Positions 8,511 to 15,886 are shown, counted from the first letter of the stretch. The stretch: 17,546 bases of DNA from an uncultured Bacilli bacterium (GCA_934086355.1 CAKOID010000016.1:1-17546), one strand, 5' to 3'. Notes: generated by a model from the sequence alone, not told the origin. Translations and numbers: made by a program.

Positions 8511-9190
8511 ACCAAATCACCTCTTTTTTTATTGATTTTAATAATTACTATTAAACCAATAGAAATACAAATAACAATTAGTACAATATACCAATATTTC
8601 TTTAATATTCTAATTAAATCATCCATACCAAATCTATTTATTACTTTAGTATCTTCTTTAACATTTAAACTTTCTTTATATTTACTAATATTTTCACTAA
8701 TTTTATCATCACTTAAACTAAACTTATTATTAAGCAATGGTTTACAATATTGATAATCTTCTATTCCTTTACAAATATCCATATAATAATACTTATTTAT
8801 TATTTTCTTAGTAATAGTTTTAGTAGTTAACTTATTACCATAACAAGAACTATTACTAACATAAATAGTAACTCTATAAGTTATAATATCATCTATATTA
8901 TTATCAATAAAACTATAATGATTATCTACCATGTCATAACTATGTACTTCTTTATTTTCTTCAGTTTTACTATTATATATATTAACATATAACTCATCAT
9001 CTAAATTATATAAATTAAATACAAAATATTTATTATTTAAATCAGGTTCAAAATATACTTCTATATCTTTAGACTTATCTAACAATTTTTTTCTATCTTG
9101 ATAAGTACATTCAGCATTAACTCTATTAATAAAACCAAACATAAATATAACAAATAATAATAATAATATATATTTAATATTCTTTTTCAT
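8507..9190 (-). CDS. Exported bitopic membrane protein, first gene of the Tad-like operon
   Basis: The family is not recognised. The 227-aa product has a clear signal peptide (residues 1-26, cleavage likely after VNA before Glu-Cys), an extracytoplasmic domain rich in Asn, Asp and Tyr with a few cysteines, and a C-terminal membrane helix (about 199-219) followed by a basic cytoplasmic tail. I place the start at the ATG at 9190: AAGGTGG lies just before it, whereas a GTG three codons upstream would fall inside that ribosome binding site. The promoter is only about 20 nt upstream. Its stop overlaps the start of the 1108-aa gene (ATGA). Being first in the operon with a bitopic layout suggests an accessory or anchoring component of the surface structure. 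Confidence 0.75.
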   Translation of the reverse strand: MKKNIKYILLLLFVIFMFGFINRVNAECTYQDRKKLLDKSKDIEVYFEPDLNNKYFVFNLYNLDDELYVNIYNSKTEENKEVHSYDMVDNHYSFIDNNIDDIITYRVTIYVSNSSCYGNKLTTKTITKKIINKYYYMDICKGIEDYQYCKPLLNNKFSLSDDKISENISKYKESLNVKEDTKVINRFGMDDLIRILKKYWYIVLIVICISIGLIVIIKINKKRGDLV

Positions 9191-9214
9191 TAATACCACC
9201 TTTATCTTAAATAA

Positions 9215-9243
9215 ATTATAGCATATTAATATTTCTTTTTAAA
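9215..9243 (-). promoter_or_regulatory. Promoter of the Tad-like operon
   Basis: Read on the minus strand: -35 TTTAAA (9243-9238, four of six), 17-nt spacer, then TGC and a perfect TATAAT (9220-9215), an extended -10. The transcript should start near 9208, leaving a leader of under 20 nt. It sits in the 87-bp divergent gap shared with the CPBP protease gene. Confidence 0.65.
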
Positions 9244-9277
9244 GTAAAATATGATAATATCTATATAAGGTGAAGAT

Positions 9278-9910
9278 ATGAAAAAATCAATATTAAATAT
9301 ATTAATCTATATCCTATTTCCAAGTATATTGCCTCTATTCTTTACGAATAATATCTATTCAAAAGAATATATAACATATTTGTTTATATCTTATATCTTA
9401 TTAACAATATATTTCACTACTATTTATAAAGAAGAATTAATAAATAATATAAAGAAATTAAATAAAAAAAATATATTAACAACATTAATATATTTTATAG
9501 TAGGTTTCATACTTATGATGTTATCAAACTATATAATAAATTATATTATAATACCAAACGGTATATCTAATAATGAACAAGGTAATAGAGAATTATTATT
9601 AAATAATAAATTATTATATGGTATATTATTAACACTAATAATACCATATATAGAAGAAATAGTATTTAGATTAAGTTTAAAAAAAAGTATAAAAAACAAT
9701 GCTACATTTATATTAGTATCATCAACTATATTTAGTTTATTACATATAGTATCAACTACTAAACTTATAGAATTATTATACTTTATACCATATTTTATAT
9801 TAGGTTTGACATTTAGTACGATATATACTAAAACAAATAATATATATTGCAGTACAATATCACATATATTAAACAATACTATAACAGTACTAATAATATT
9901 ATTATTTTAG
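9278..9910 (+). CDS. CPBP-family intramembrane metalloprotease (CAAX/Abi type)
   Basis: This polytopic membrane protein (210 aa) has the three CPBP motifs: EEIVFR (Glu126, Glu127, Arg131), a helix with 'SLLHIVS' (His156), and 'STISHILNN' near the C-terminus (His196, Asn200). These residues form the intramembrane catalytic site known for this family, which includes eukaryotic Rce1 and bacterial proteins for processing or bacteriocin immunity. Substrate cannot be told from sequence. AAGGTG lies 6 nt before the ATG. The metallophosphoesterase gene follows after 11 nt, so the two are cotranscribed. It diverges from the Tad-like operon; with the short shared promoter region, a role related to the surface structure is conceivable but unproven. 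Confidence 0.85.
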   Translation: MKKSILNILIYILFPSILPLFFTNNIYSKEYITYLFISYILLTIYFTTIYKEELINNIKKLNKKNILTTLIYFIVGFILMMLSNYIINYIIIPNGISNNEQGNRELLLNNKLLYGILLTLIIPYIEEIVFRLSLKKSIKNNATFILVSSTIFSLLHIVSTTKLIELLYFIPYFILGLTFSTIYTKTNNIYCSTISHILNNTITVLIILLF

Positions 9911-9921
9911 AAAGGTAAATT

Positions 9922-10773
9922 ATGAAAAAAGAAGATAAAAAAAATATAAAAAAGAAAAAACATAATATATTAATATATTTTATACTAATAATAGCATTAT
10001 TATTTTTATATTCTAAATACATAGAACCATATAATCTTACTATAAAAGAATATAAAATAGAAAATGAATATTTACCAAAATCATTCGATGGTATAAAAAT
10101 AGTACATTTCTCAGACGTTCATCTAGGAAGTACAGTAGATATTAAATATTTAGATAAAATAATTAGTTTAATTAATAAACAAAATCCAGATATAGTAGTG
10201 TTCACAGGAGATATGTTAGATAAAAGAAGAAATTTAAATGATTCTGAAATAGAATCAGTAAAAAATTCTTTATCTAAAATAAAAAGTAATTTAGGAAATT
10301 ATGCAGTATCAGGAAATCACGACATAAAACAGTTAAACACGTATAAAAAAATAATGGATACTAATTTCACTATTTTAGATAATGAAGAAAAACTAATATA
10401 TTATAAAGAAAATACTCCAATCTCTCTTGTAGGATTATCTGACTCAAGTGAAACAAAAATAAATTATGATGTACTAGAAAAAGAAAATAATTATTATAGA
10501 TTTATATTATGTCATGAACCAGATGAATATAAAAAAATATCTAATTATAGTTTCAATGTAATGTTTTCTGGACATTCACACGGAGGACAAGTTAGATTAC
10601 CTTTTATAGGAAAAACATATACTCCTATAGGTGCAAAAACCTATTATGATGATTATTATAAATTGGATAATAAAGAAATATTTATATCAAACGGTATTGG
10701 TACAACAAGAATAGATATTCGTTTCAATTCAGTTCCAAGTATCAATTTATATAGATTATATGCCCAAAATTAA
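9922..10773 (+). CDS. YkuE-like membrane-anchored metallophosphoesterase
   Basis: The 283-aa product has a very basic N-terminus, one membrane helix (about residues 15-31) and a calcineurin-like phosphoesterase domain on the outer face. Metal-binding motifs are complete: D65-x-H67 (FSDVHLG), GD at 96-97 (TGDMLD), GNHD at 131-134, His198 and GHSH at 217-220. This set and the membrane anchor match the YkuE/YaeI subgroup, metal-dependent hydrolases acting at the membrane, possibly on lipids or cell-wall precursors. AAAGG precedes the ATG. A hairpin terminator begins at the stop codon. All catalytic residues are present, so activity is likely; the substrate is unknown. Confidence 0.88.
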   Translation: MKKEDKKNIKKKKHNILIYFILIIALLFLYSKYIEPYNLTIKEYKIENEYLPKSFDGIKIVHFSDVHLGSTVDIKYLDKIISLINKQNPDIVVFTGDMLDKRRNLNDSEIESVKNSLSKIKSNLGNYAVSGNHDIKQLNTYKKIMDTNFTILDNEEKLIYYKENTPISLVGLSDSSETKINYDVLEKENNYYRFILCHEPDEYKKISNYSFNVMFSGHSHGGQVRLPFIGKTYTPIGAKTYYDDYYKLDNKEIFISNGIGTTRIDIRFNSVPSINLYRLYAQN

Positions 10774-10810
10774 AACTCCTACTTCATATACTATTATGAG
10801 AGGAGTTTTT
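10773..10810 (+). terminator. Terminator of the CPBP-phosphoesterase pair, containing the next gene's RBS
   Basis: The arm AAACTCCT (10773-10780) pairs with AGGAGTTT (10801-10808), with additional weak pairing inside the 20-nt loop, and is followed directly by T residues. The descending arm AGGAG is at the same time the ribosome binding site of the small gene at 10812 (AGGAGTTTTTTATG, 6-nt spacing). The hairpin would therefore both end most upstream transcripts and hide that site in any read-through RNA. Confidence 0.65.
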
Positions 10811-10811
10811 T

Positions 10812-11051
10812 ATGTATTATAATAATTACGGGATGCAAAATCCAAATGAAGATAGACAATTTTTTGTACCATTTTTGTTAGGTGGACTTGCAGGTGCTGG
10901 ATTAGTAGGAGTATCACGTCCTAGACCAGTCTATGTAAATTCGCCAAATCAATATCCATATCAACCTTACCAACCATATCAACCTTACTCTAGCAACCCA
11001 TACTATAGACCAGGTGGATATTATAATTATTCTTCTGGAGGATATTATTAA
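10812..11051 (+). CDS. Small Tyr/Pro/Gly-rich membrane-associated protein
   Basis: The family is not recognised. The 79-aa product has three parts: a polar N-terminus, a Gly-rich hydrophobic segment (about residues 17-35, 'FFVPFLLGGLAGAGLVGV') and a low-complexity tail with the tandem unit YQP (YPYQPYQPYQPY) and Gly-Tyr-Tyr runs. Small Firmicute spore-coat or envelope proteins have this kind of Tyr/Pro/Gly composition, but nothing here proves such a role. The ribosome binding site AGGAG lies 6 nt before the ATG and forms one arm of the preceding terminator hairpin, so expression may depend on how that hairpin folds, or on a transcript starting inside the phosphoesterase gene. Confidence 0.7.
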   Translation: MYYNNYGMQNPNEDRQFFVPFLLGGLAGAGLVGVSRPRPVYVNSPNQYPYQPYQPYQPYSSNPYYRPGGYYNYSSGGYY

Positions 11052-11072
11052 TATCTTCTTTTATTTTGTTTT
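11041..11072 (+). terminator. Weak terminator after the small Tyr-rich gene
   Basis: GATATT (11041-11046) pairs with AATATC (11050-11055) across a 3-nt loop, followed by the T-rich stretch TTCTTTTATTTTG. The stem overlaps the stop codon and is entirely AT-rich apart from its ends, so it is weak. Confidence 0.35.
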
Positions 11073-11747
11073 AATATATTTTTTATCTACAATATCAAAT
11101 TGATACAATTTATAAGTAATTTTATTCAATATTTTACATATTGTTCTTGATAAATATGATTGAGATAAACCAACCACTTCTGCTAATTCTTTTTGACTGT
11201 ATACTTTTCCATTAAAACCAAAATACATTTTAATAATATTCTTTTCTTTAATAGGCAAAGAATCAACAACTTTTCTAATTATTAAATACTCATCATTCGT
11301 AAAAATTTTTTCATATTTATCAGTATCATCAATTATTACATCCCTAATTAATCTATTTGAATCATCTTCTTGATATAAATTATCATCCAAACTAATTATA
11401 TTAAGAAATTTTTTCTCATTTCTAAAAGACATTCTAATTTGATTATCAATACATCTAAAAGCATAAGTAATGAATTTACAATTTCTATTAATGTCATAAC
11501 TATCAACTGCTTTTATTAAACCTATTATACCATTAGATATTAGGTCATCAACATCACATAAACCATTAGAAAATTTTAAATTAACTTCATATAAAACAAA
11601 TTTTAAATTATGTTCTATTATCTTTTTCCTAGCATCATTATTTCCATTTTTCATTTCTAAAAAACAATTATATAATTCTTCATCTGATAATTGATTAGGC
11701 AAAGCATCATATTCAATCAATTCTTTAAAATAATTTATTTTGTGCAT
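11061..11747 (-). CDS. Sigma-70 family factor, SigE/SigK-like (second of a tandem pair)
   Basis: The 228-aa product contains sigma region 2 ('DVDDLISNGIIGLIKAVDSY...CKFITYAFRCIDNQI') and a C-terminal region 4 helix-turn-helix ('YSQKELAEVVGLSQSYLSRTI'). The region 2 pattern 'GLIKAxxSx...TYAxRCIxNxI' is characteristic of the sporulation sigma factors SigE/SigK. Length and the absence of region 1.1 also fit that group. There is no long pro-sequence. A perfect AGGAGG ribosome binding site precedes the ATG, and the gene lies 20 nt after the first sigma gene, so both come from the promoter at 12504. Region 2.4 and 4.2 residues differ from its neighbour, so the two may recognise different promoters. 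Confidence 0.85.
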   Translation of the reverse strand: MHKINYFKELIEYDALPNQLSDEELYNCFLEMKNGNNDARKKIIEHNLKFVLYEVNLKFSNGLCDVDDLISNGIIGLIKAVDSYDINRNCKFITYAFRCIDNQIRMSFRNEKKFLNIISLDDNLYQEDDSNRLIRDVIIDDTDKYEKIFTNDEYLIIRKVVDSLPIKEKNIIKMYFGFNGKVYSQKELAEVVGLSQSYLSRTICKILNKITYKLYQFDIVDKKYIKTK

Positions 11748-11767
11748 ATTAACCTCCTAAGTAATTT

Positions 11768-12478
11768 TTATTTGATTTTTTTGTTCAAAACTTTTGAATC
11801 ATCAATTATATCATAATTTATTAACTCTATTCTAACTTTTTTCAAAGCTGTTTTAATTAACCTTGAAACATAACTTTGGCTTACAGATAATTTTTTAGCA
11901 ATTTCAAATTGACTCATTTTTTTTGTTCCAAAACCAAAGTACATTTTAATTAATTTTCTATTTTTATTAGGTAATTGATTAATGACTTTATTAATTATTT
12001 CATATTCATTTTTATTTAAAATATCATCATAATAATTTCTTTCATCTTCTATTATATCCATAAGTGTATTTTCTTTATCATCTTCAAATTCATTTTTAAC
12101 AGTTTGTTGTAAACTCAAAGTTTCTTTACTATGTTTAAATTTTCTTAAAAAATATCTAATTTCATTAGAAATACACATTGAAGCATAAGATGAAAATTTA
12201 TTATTTTTTTCAAGTTTAAATGTTCTAACTGCTTTAATTAAGCCTACAACACCATTTGAAATTAAATCTTCCTTATCCACAATTCTTTCGTTAAACCAAT
12301 AAGAAAAACTATTATTAACTATGTATATAACCAATTTCAAATTATGTTCAACTATTTTATTTGCACTCACTAGATTACCATTTTTAAATTCATGAAAAAG
12401 TTTATTAAATTCATCCTCACTTATTTCATTCGGTAATATATTACCATCTTCATATAAATTATATTCAACATCTATCAC
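11768..12478 (-). CDS. Sigma-70 family factor, SigE/SigK-like (first of a tandem pair)
   Basis: I place the start at the GTG at 12478: AAAGGAGG lies 8 nt upstream, and the longer frame would begin inside the promoter. The 236-aa product has region 2 ('KEDLISNGVVGLIKAVRTF...KFSSYASMCISNEIRYFLR') and region 4 ('MSQFEIAKKLSVSQSYVSRLIKTALKKV'), the latter very like the 'SRSYVSRIEKKALKKL' helix of SigE/SigK. It is transcribed from a near-consensus promoter whose -35 overlaps the end of the SEDS gene, so it can be expressed apart from that gene. The housekeeping-like promoter means it could act early in a cascade. Whether the host sporulates cannot be told from this window. Confidence 0.85.
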   Translation of the reverse strand: MIDVEYNLYEDGNILPNEISEDEFNKLFHEFKNGNLVSANKIVEHNLKLVIYIVNNSFSYWFNERIVDKEDLISNGVVGLIKAVRTFKLEKNNKFSSYASMCISNEIRYFLRKFKHSKETLSLQQTVKNEFEDDKENTLMDIIEDERNYYDDILNKNEYEIINKVINQLPNKNRKLIKMYFGFGTKKMSQFEIAKKLSVSQSYVSRLIKTALKKVRIELINYDIIDDSKVLNKKIK

Positions 12479-12503
12479 CCAAATCCCCTCCTTTGTAGAG
12501 AGT

Positions 12504-12532
12504 ACTATAACAAACTTTATTAAAAAAGTCAA
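12504..12532 (-). promoter_or_regulatory. Promoter of the tandem sigma factor genes
   Basis: Read on the minus strand: -35 TTGACT (12532-12527), a 17-nt spacer ending in TGT, then -10 TATAGT (12509-12504). Each box has one mismatch and the -10 is extended by TG. The -35 covers the stop codon of the SEDS gene. The start point would be about 20 nt upstream of the GTG. Confidence 0.75.
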
Positions 12533-13587
12533 AAATTTAAAGAATTTTTCTTTTTTACATTAAATAATATTCCAAACAATATAAAATAACTAATCAAACT
12601 ACTCCCACCATAACTAACAAAAGGTAATGTTATACCAGTAATTGGTAAAAGTCCTATATCCATAAATATATGTTGTACTTGTTGATACAAAAATAATCCA
12701 AATAATCCAATCACATAATAATTGTGTTTATTTAATTTAAATATATCTTTAACAAGCATAATATCTATAATTAAAAACAAACTAATAACAACAATACCAC
12801 CTACAAAACCAAACATAGTTAATATATTTGCAAACATAAAATCTGTTATTGCCTCAGGTATATAAATAACATATTTACTAAAATTACCAACAACTCCCCC
12901 ATTTCCAATACCAATTAAAGCATTATTAATTTGATATCCTTCATTCTTAGTAAAATTAATAACCCTATCTATTCTATAAAAGAAATTAGTACCAAATACT
13001 TTAATAAATAAATCACTATTAAAAAAATATAAATAAACAAATATTCCAATCCCTATAAAACACAAACTAAATAAACTAACATAATATTTTTTCTTCAATC
13101 CCATACATATAAAAATACTAAAATATATTACTAAATAAAATAATACAGTACCAGTATCAGGCTGTAAAAAAGTAAGAATACTAGGAACTAATAATAAAAC
13201 TATACTCTTTATAAAACCATATTTACTTTTAACATACTTATCTAAACACAATAATAAACCTATTTTAGCAAACTCACTAGGCTGTATACTAACACCAAAT
13301 AAATTAATCCAACTTTTACTACCATTAACAGTATCTCCAAAGAATAATACATACACTAACATAAATATACTAATTAAATATATTAAAAAACTATATTTAT
13401 ATATTATATTAAAATTAATACACTTAAAAAAGAACAACAATATTATTCCAATAACAACATATATTATTTGTCTTTTAAAGAAATACATATAGTTATTAAC
13501 AATATTTTTAGAACAATATATTGATATAATACCAATAAAACATAATAAAATTATAGGAATAAAATATTTAATAAAATCTTTCTTCAT
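12529..13587 (-). CDS. SEDS-family peptidoglycan polymerase (FtsW/RodA/SpoVE)
   Basis: This polytopic membrane glycosyltransferase polymerises lipid II with a partner class B PBP. The 352-aa product has about ten hydrophobic segments and the family signatures: 'GSKSWINLFGVSIQPSEFAKIG' (about 89-110), 'LQPDTGT' (141-147), 'PEAITDFMFA' with the likely catalytic Asp249, and 'GITLPFVSYGGSS' near the C-terminus. These distinguish it as an active RodA/FtsW-type enzyme; which subgroup cannot be told safely. It is slightly shorter than typical RodA. No good ribosome binding site is visible before the ATG. It ends in TGA at 12529, inside the sigma promoter. Position upstream of sporulation-type sigma genes hints at a SpoVE-like role, by inference. 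Confidence 0.88.
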   Translation of the reverse strand: MKKDFIKYFIPIILLCFIGIISIYCSKNIVNNYMYFFKRQIIYVVIGIILLFFFKCINFNIIYKYSFLIYLISIFMLVYVLFFGDTVNGSKSWINLFGVSIQPSEFAKIGLLLCLDKYVKSKYGFIKSIVLLLVPSILTFLQPDTGTVLFYLVIYFSIFICMGLKKKYYVSLFSLCFIGIGIFVYLYFFNSDLFIKVFGTNFFYRIDRVINFTKNEGYQINNALIGIGNGGVVGNFSKYVIYIPEAITDFMFANILTMFGFVGGIVVISLFLIIDIMLVKDIFKLNKHNYYVIGLFGLFLYQQVQHIFMDIGLLPITGITLPFVSYGGSSLISYFILFGILFNVKKKNSLNF

Positions 13588-13644
13588 ATTAATATTTTGT
13601 AAATATTATTTAAAATTATTCATATATATTATTAGGGTGAATAT

Positions 13645-13947
13645 ATGAAAAAATTACCAGATTTATTTACAAATACTTTTAATAAAAAAATAGATAATAA
13701 TGAAGAATATATTACTATTAAAAACGAAAATACTCCTTTAGAAAAGCCATCAAAATATGAACTTAATAAAAAAATAGATAATATATTTAAATCAAATGAT
13801 TATATCTATAAAATCAAAGTTAAGATTACTTTAAAAGATAAAGAAATGATATGTACTTTAATTGGTAAAACAAACAACAATCTAATAACTATTGATAATA
13901 AATTAATAAATATAAAAGATATAATAGATATTAAAAAAGTTGATTGA
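13645..13947 (+). CDS. Small basic protein of unknown function
   Basis: The family is not recognised. The 100-aa product is Lys/Asn/Ile-rich and has no membrane helix or signal peptide. The first half is polar and probably unstructured. The second half (about 54-100) alternates hydrophobic and charged residues ('YKIKVKITLKDKEMICTLIGKTNNNLITIDNKLINI'), which looks like a small beta-barrel or Sm/PRC-type fold; that is only a guess from pattern. It has an AGGGTGA ribosome binding site and its own terminator at 13955. It stands alone, divergent from the SEDS gene and convergent with the kinase operon. Confidence 0.7.
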   Translation: MKKLPDLFTNTFNKKIDNNEEYITIKNENTPLEKPSKYELNKKIDNIFKSNDYIYKIKVKITLKDKEMICTLIGKTNNNLITIDNKLINIKDIIDIKKVD

Positions 13948-13954
13948 AGTTTAT

Positions 13955-13978
13955 TCTAGTTAAATACTAGATTTTTTT
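13955..13978 (+). terminator. Rho-independent terminator of the small 13645 gene
   Basis: TCTAGT (13955-13960) pairs with ACTAGA (13966-13971) across a 5-nt loop, followed by seven T residues (13972-13978). It overlaps the stop codon of the convergent 222-aa gene but has a T tract only in the plus direction. Confidence 0.7.
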
Positions 13979-14628
13979 ATATATTGCAAAACTTTTTTAT
14001 CACTAACTGCATCCAGATGATAACCAATTCGAAGGAAAGAAATAACATTTTTTACCTGTTTTTTATCTATACTATCAATTAATTTAAATTTAATATATTT
14101 TCTAACCAAATCGTAAGCTTTATATACATTTTTTTGATTTTTATTTAACTGTATCTGTTCTAAAATTTTTTTTAATTCACTTAGTTTATCCATTTTTTTA
14201 TAGTCGCTATTATCTAAACTATCTATTTCATTATTCAATTTTTCAACTCTTTTATTTAATGGTACTAATTCTTTATTATAATTAATACTATATACATCAC
14301 TTAAATAATCATTTTTATCTTCTAATATTTTATCTATCAAATCTATTAAATATGGAAAATGATAATAATCATAAGAATAATGATATAAAGTTTCTGGCAT
14401 ACTATAAAAATCATTATATTCCCTAATACCAATCTTTTTTTCTCTAAAATTTCTCCTTCTCAAAAAATCATCAACACTTATATTGCAAGTCAAAGTATCA
14501 TCTTTTTCTATATGTTCAATAATACTATATTCATTAATAATTTTATATTTTAACTTTTCTAATTCCTCTTTATCTACAATCACTTCATATTTAAAAAAAC
14601 TATCTTTATCTTCTACAATTATATTCAT
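13960..14628 (-). CDS. Unknown 222-aa protein, last gene of the kinase operon
   Basis: The family is not recognised. The N-terminal part (about residues 1-55) alternates beta-type stretches ('FKYEVIVDKEELEKLKYKII'). The middle is rich in Tyr, Phe, His and Asp ('MPETLYHYSYDYYHFPYL', about 79-96). Residues about 118-160 look like a charged coiled coil, followed by a helical C-terminus. No catalytic motif stands out. The start overlaps the stop of the P-loop kinase as ATGA, so the two are translationally coupled and presumably work together. The reading frame is intact although the two upstream genes carry frameshifts, which argues that their damage is recent, tolerated or a sequence error. Confidence 0.7.
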   Translation of the reverse strand: MNIIVEDKDSFFKYEVIVDKEELEKLKYKIINEYSIIEHIEKDDTLTCNISVDDFLRRRNFREKKIGIREYNDFYSMPETLYHYSYDYYHFPYLIDLIDKILEDKNDYLSDVYSINYNKELVPLNKRVEKLNNEIDSLDNSDYKKMDKLSELKKILEQIQLNKNQKNVYKAYDLVRKYIKFKLIDSIDKKQVKNVISFLRIGYHLDAVSDKKVLQYIKKSSI

Positions 14629-15244
14629 AATATCACTCTTTCTAATTTTTTACTATTTAATTCTTTATCTATTACACTAATTATTTCATTTTGTTTATCA
14701 TAAAAATTATCATAACATTCAATTTTTACTAAATTATTATGATTATGCCACGCCTTATAAGTAAGATTATCTAATTTTATCGCTAAATCAACATTTTCTT
14801 TTCTACAAGAATTATTATCTGTTCTATAATAATTAGACTTAGCACCAGTTTCTAAATGAATAATCAAATCATATCTAGCTAACAAATCATTTTCACTATA
14901 ATTATATTTTTTTAAAATCATCTCAAATTCTTCATCTTTTATATAAGCTTTATTATCAAGTATTCCTCTATCAAATATAATTATATTGTTTAAAAAATTA
15001 TTATTATTAACAATATTTAAAACTAAATTTTCTTTAAATAATTGATATTTAAATATAATATTTTGAAATTCTAATAAACTTAAATTAGTTTGATTAGGTA
15101 TAATACCACTATTCATTAAATCAGTAGCAGTTTCACTTACAATATAAACTTTATAACCTAAATTACTATAATATTCACGTACAAATTCTAGACTACTACT
15201 TTTTCCAGCAGATGGCCCTCCAGTTAAAACTATTTTTTTATCAT
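14625..15244 (-). pseudogene. AAA_28/NadR-kinase-like P-loop protein with an out-of-frame start (A7 tract)
   Basis: The intact frame runs from 15116, but the coding signal clearly extends upstream in the same frame through 'IVLTGGPSAGKSSSLEF', a Walker A motif (GGPSAGKS), and 'ETATDLMNSGIIP'. Later motifs are 'IIFDRGILDNKAYI' and 'DLIIHLETGA'. Together these fit the AAA_28 family, which includes the nicotinamide riboside kinase domain of NadR. The expected start, ATG at 15244, is followed by ATA and A7; in that frame TAG comes after four codons. One extra A would give MIKKIVLTGG and a 206-aa protein. The site also contains A AAA AAA before the upstream stop, so slippage could restore expression. 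The alternatives are a real loss or an assembly error in a homopolymer. Confidence 0.75.
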
Positions 15245-15798
15245 TAATATATCCCTCTTTATAAATTTTTTACTAATTTTTATTTCATGAATAGAACCAT
15301 GTTCAACACCAAATTTCTCTTTATCCATATCAACAAAAATATCATTTAAAATATAATAAAACATATTAATAACACCACGATGAGTTATTAAAAGAATATT
15401 ATCTTTTTTTATAGTATTTAAAAACAATTTCATTCTTTTATATAACTCTATCATTGATTCACCTTCAGGATATTTATTATATATTGTCAAATTTTTTATA
15501 AAAGAAATATCATTTATACTCAAAGTACTTTTTAATCCTACCGTATAAGTACCTTTATCTAATTCTCTTAACTTATCACTATAATGTATTGAAACTTGTA
15601 ATTTCTTATTAACAATTTTACTAGTGTAACAGCTCGCTTTATATCACTTGAAATTATTTTATTAATTGATAATTTATTTTTTATTATAAATTCAGTACTT
15701 TCAATTATTTGTTTTTTACCATCACTAGTTAAATCAATATCACTCCAACCACCAATAAAATTTTCATCATCTAAACCATGTCTCATTAAATAAATCAT
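15230..15798 (-). pseudogene. Histidine phosphatase (phosphoglycerate mutase superfamily), frameshifted
   Basis: The first part (15798-15568) begins MIYLMRHGLDDENFIGGW with the catalytic RHG motif and 'LTSDGKKQI'. It continues to 'SSDIKRAVT' and then leaves frame. The remainder is in another frame: 'SKIVNKKLQVSIHYSDKL', 'RELDKGTYTVG', 'YPEGESM' and 'LLITHRGVINM', the second catalytic histidine motif. A single missing base near 15622-15628 (ACACT where ACAACT would restore RAVTTSKIV) explains it; the repaired protein would be 189 aa. All active-site motifs survive on either side, so the damage is recent or a sequence error. It has a strong AAAGGAGG ribosome binding site and an operator-like palindrome directly upstream. 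It would act on a phosphorylated metabolite, substrate unknown. Confidence 0.8.
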
Positions 15799-15812
15799 AT
15801 TTCCTCCTTTAT

Positions 15813-15827
15813 GTGTATTTTGTACAC
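15813..15827 (-). promoter_or_regulatory. Putative NrtR-like operator, copy B
   Basis: The palindrome GTGTATTTTGTACAC (arms GTGTA/TACAC, 5-nt centre) differs at one position from the copy at 17102-17116. Here the flanking boxes are poor: ATAACA where TTGACA would be, and TAAAGG, which is part of the ribosome binding site, where TATAAT would be. The site sits 15 nt before the phosphatase start. Confidence 0.55.
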
Positions 15828-15846
15828 TTGTTATCTCAAAAAATTT

Positions 15847-15886
15847 TCTAAACTTATAAAGTTTAGCTGGTTTTTTACCAATATAA
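15847..15886 (-). pseudogene. Remnant of a second regulator gene (C-terminal tail)
   Basis: This 40-bp stretch matches 16431-16470, the very end of the Nudix regulator gene, at 38 of 40 positions. Read on the minus strand it encodes the same peptide, IGKKPAKLYKFR. The two differences are both silent (Pro and Lys third positions), so the copies diverged while coding. It lies immediately after the stop of the 170-aa gene and has no start or upstream part. It looks like the tail of a lost paralogous regulator. Confidence 0.65.

Noticed and set aside
8301..8753. Plus-strand 150-codon reading frame opposite the junction of the first two operon genes
   Set aside because: Composition (Ile, Thr, Asn, Ser) is the shadow of AT-rich minus-strand coding; it crosses two real genes joined by an ATGA overlap.
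9541..9876. Minus-strand 111-codon frame opposite the CPBP protease
   Set aside because: The plus strand carries all three CPBP motifs; the antisense frame has no motif.
10950..10995. Repeated CAACCTTAC/CAACCATAT units as a CRISPR or regulatory repeat
   Set aside because: The units are in frame and encode the YQP repeats of the small protein; spacing is 9-12 nt with no spacers.
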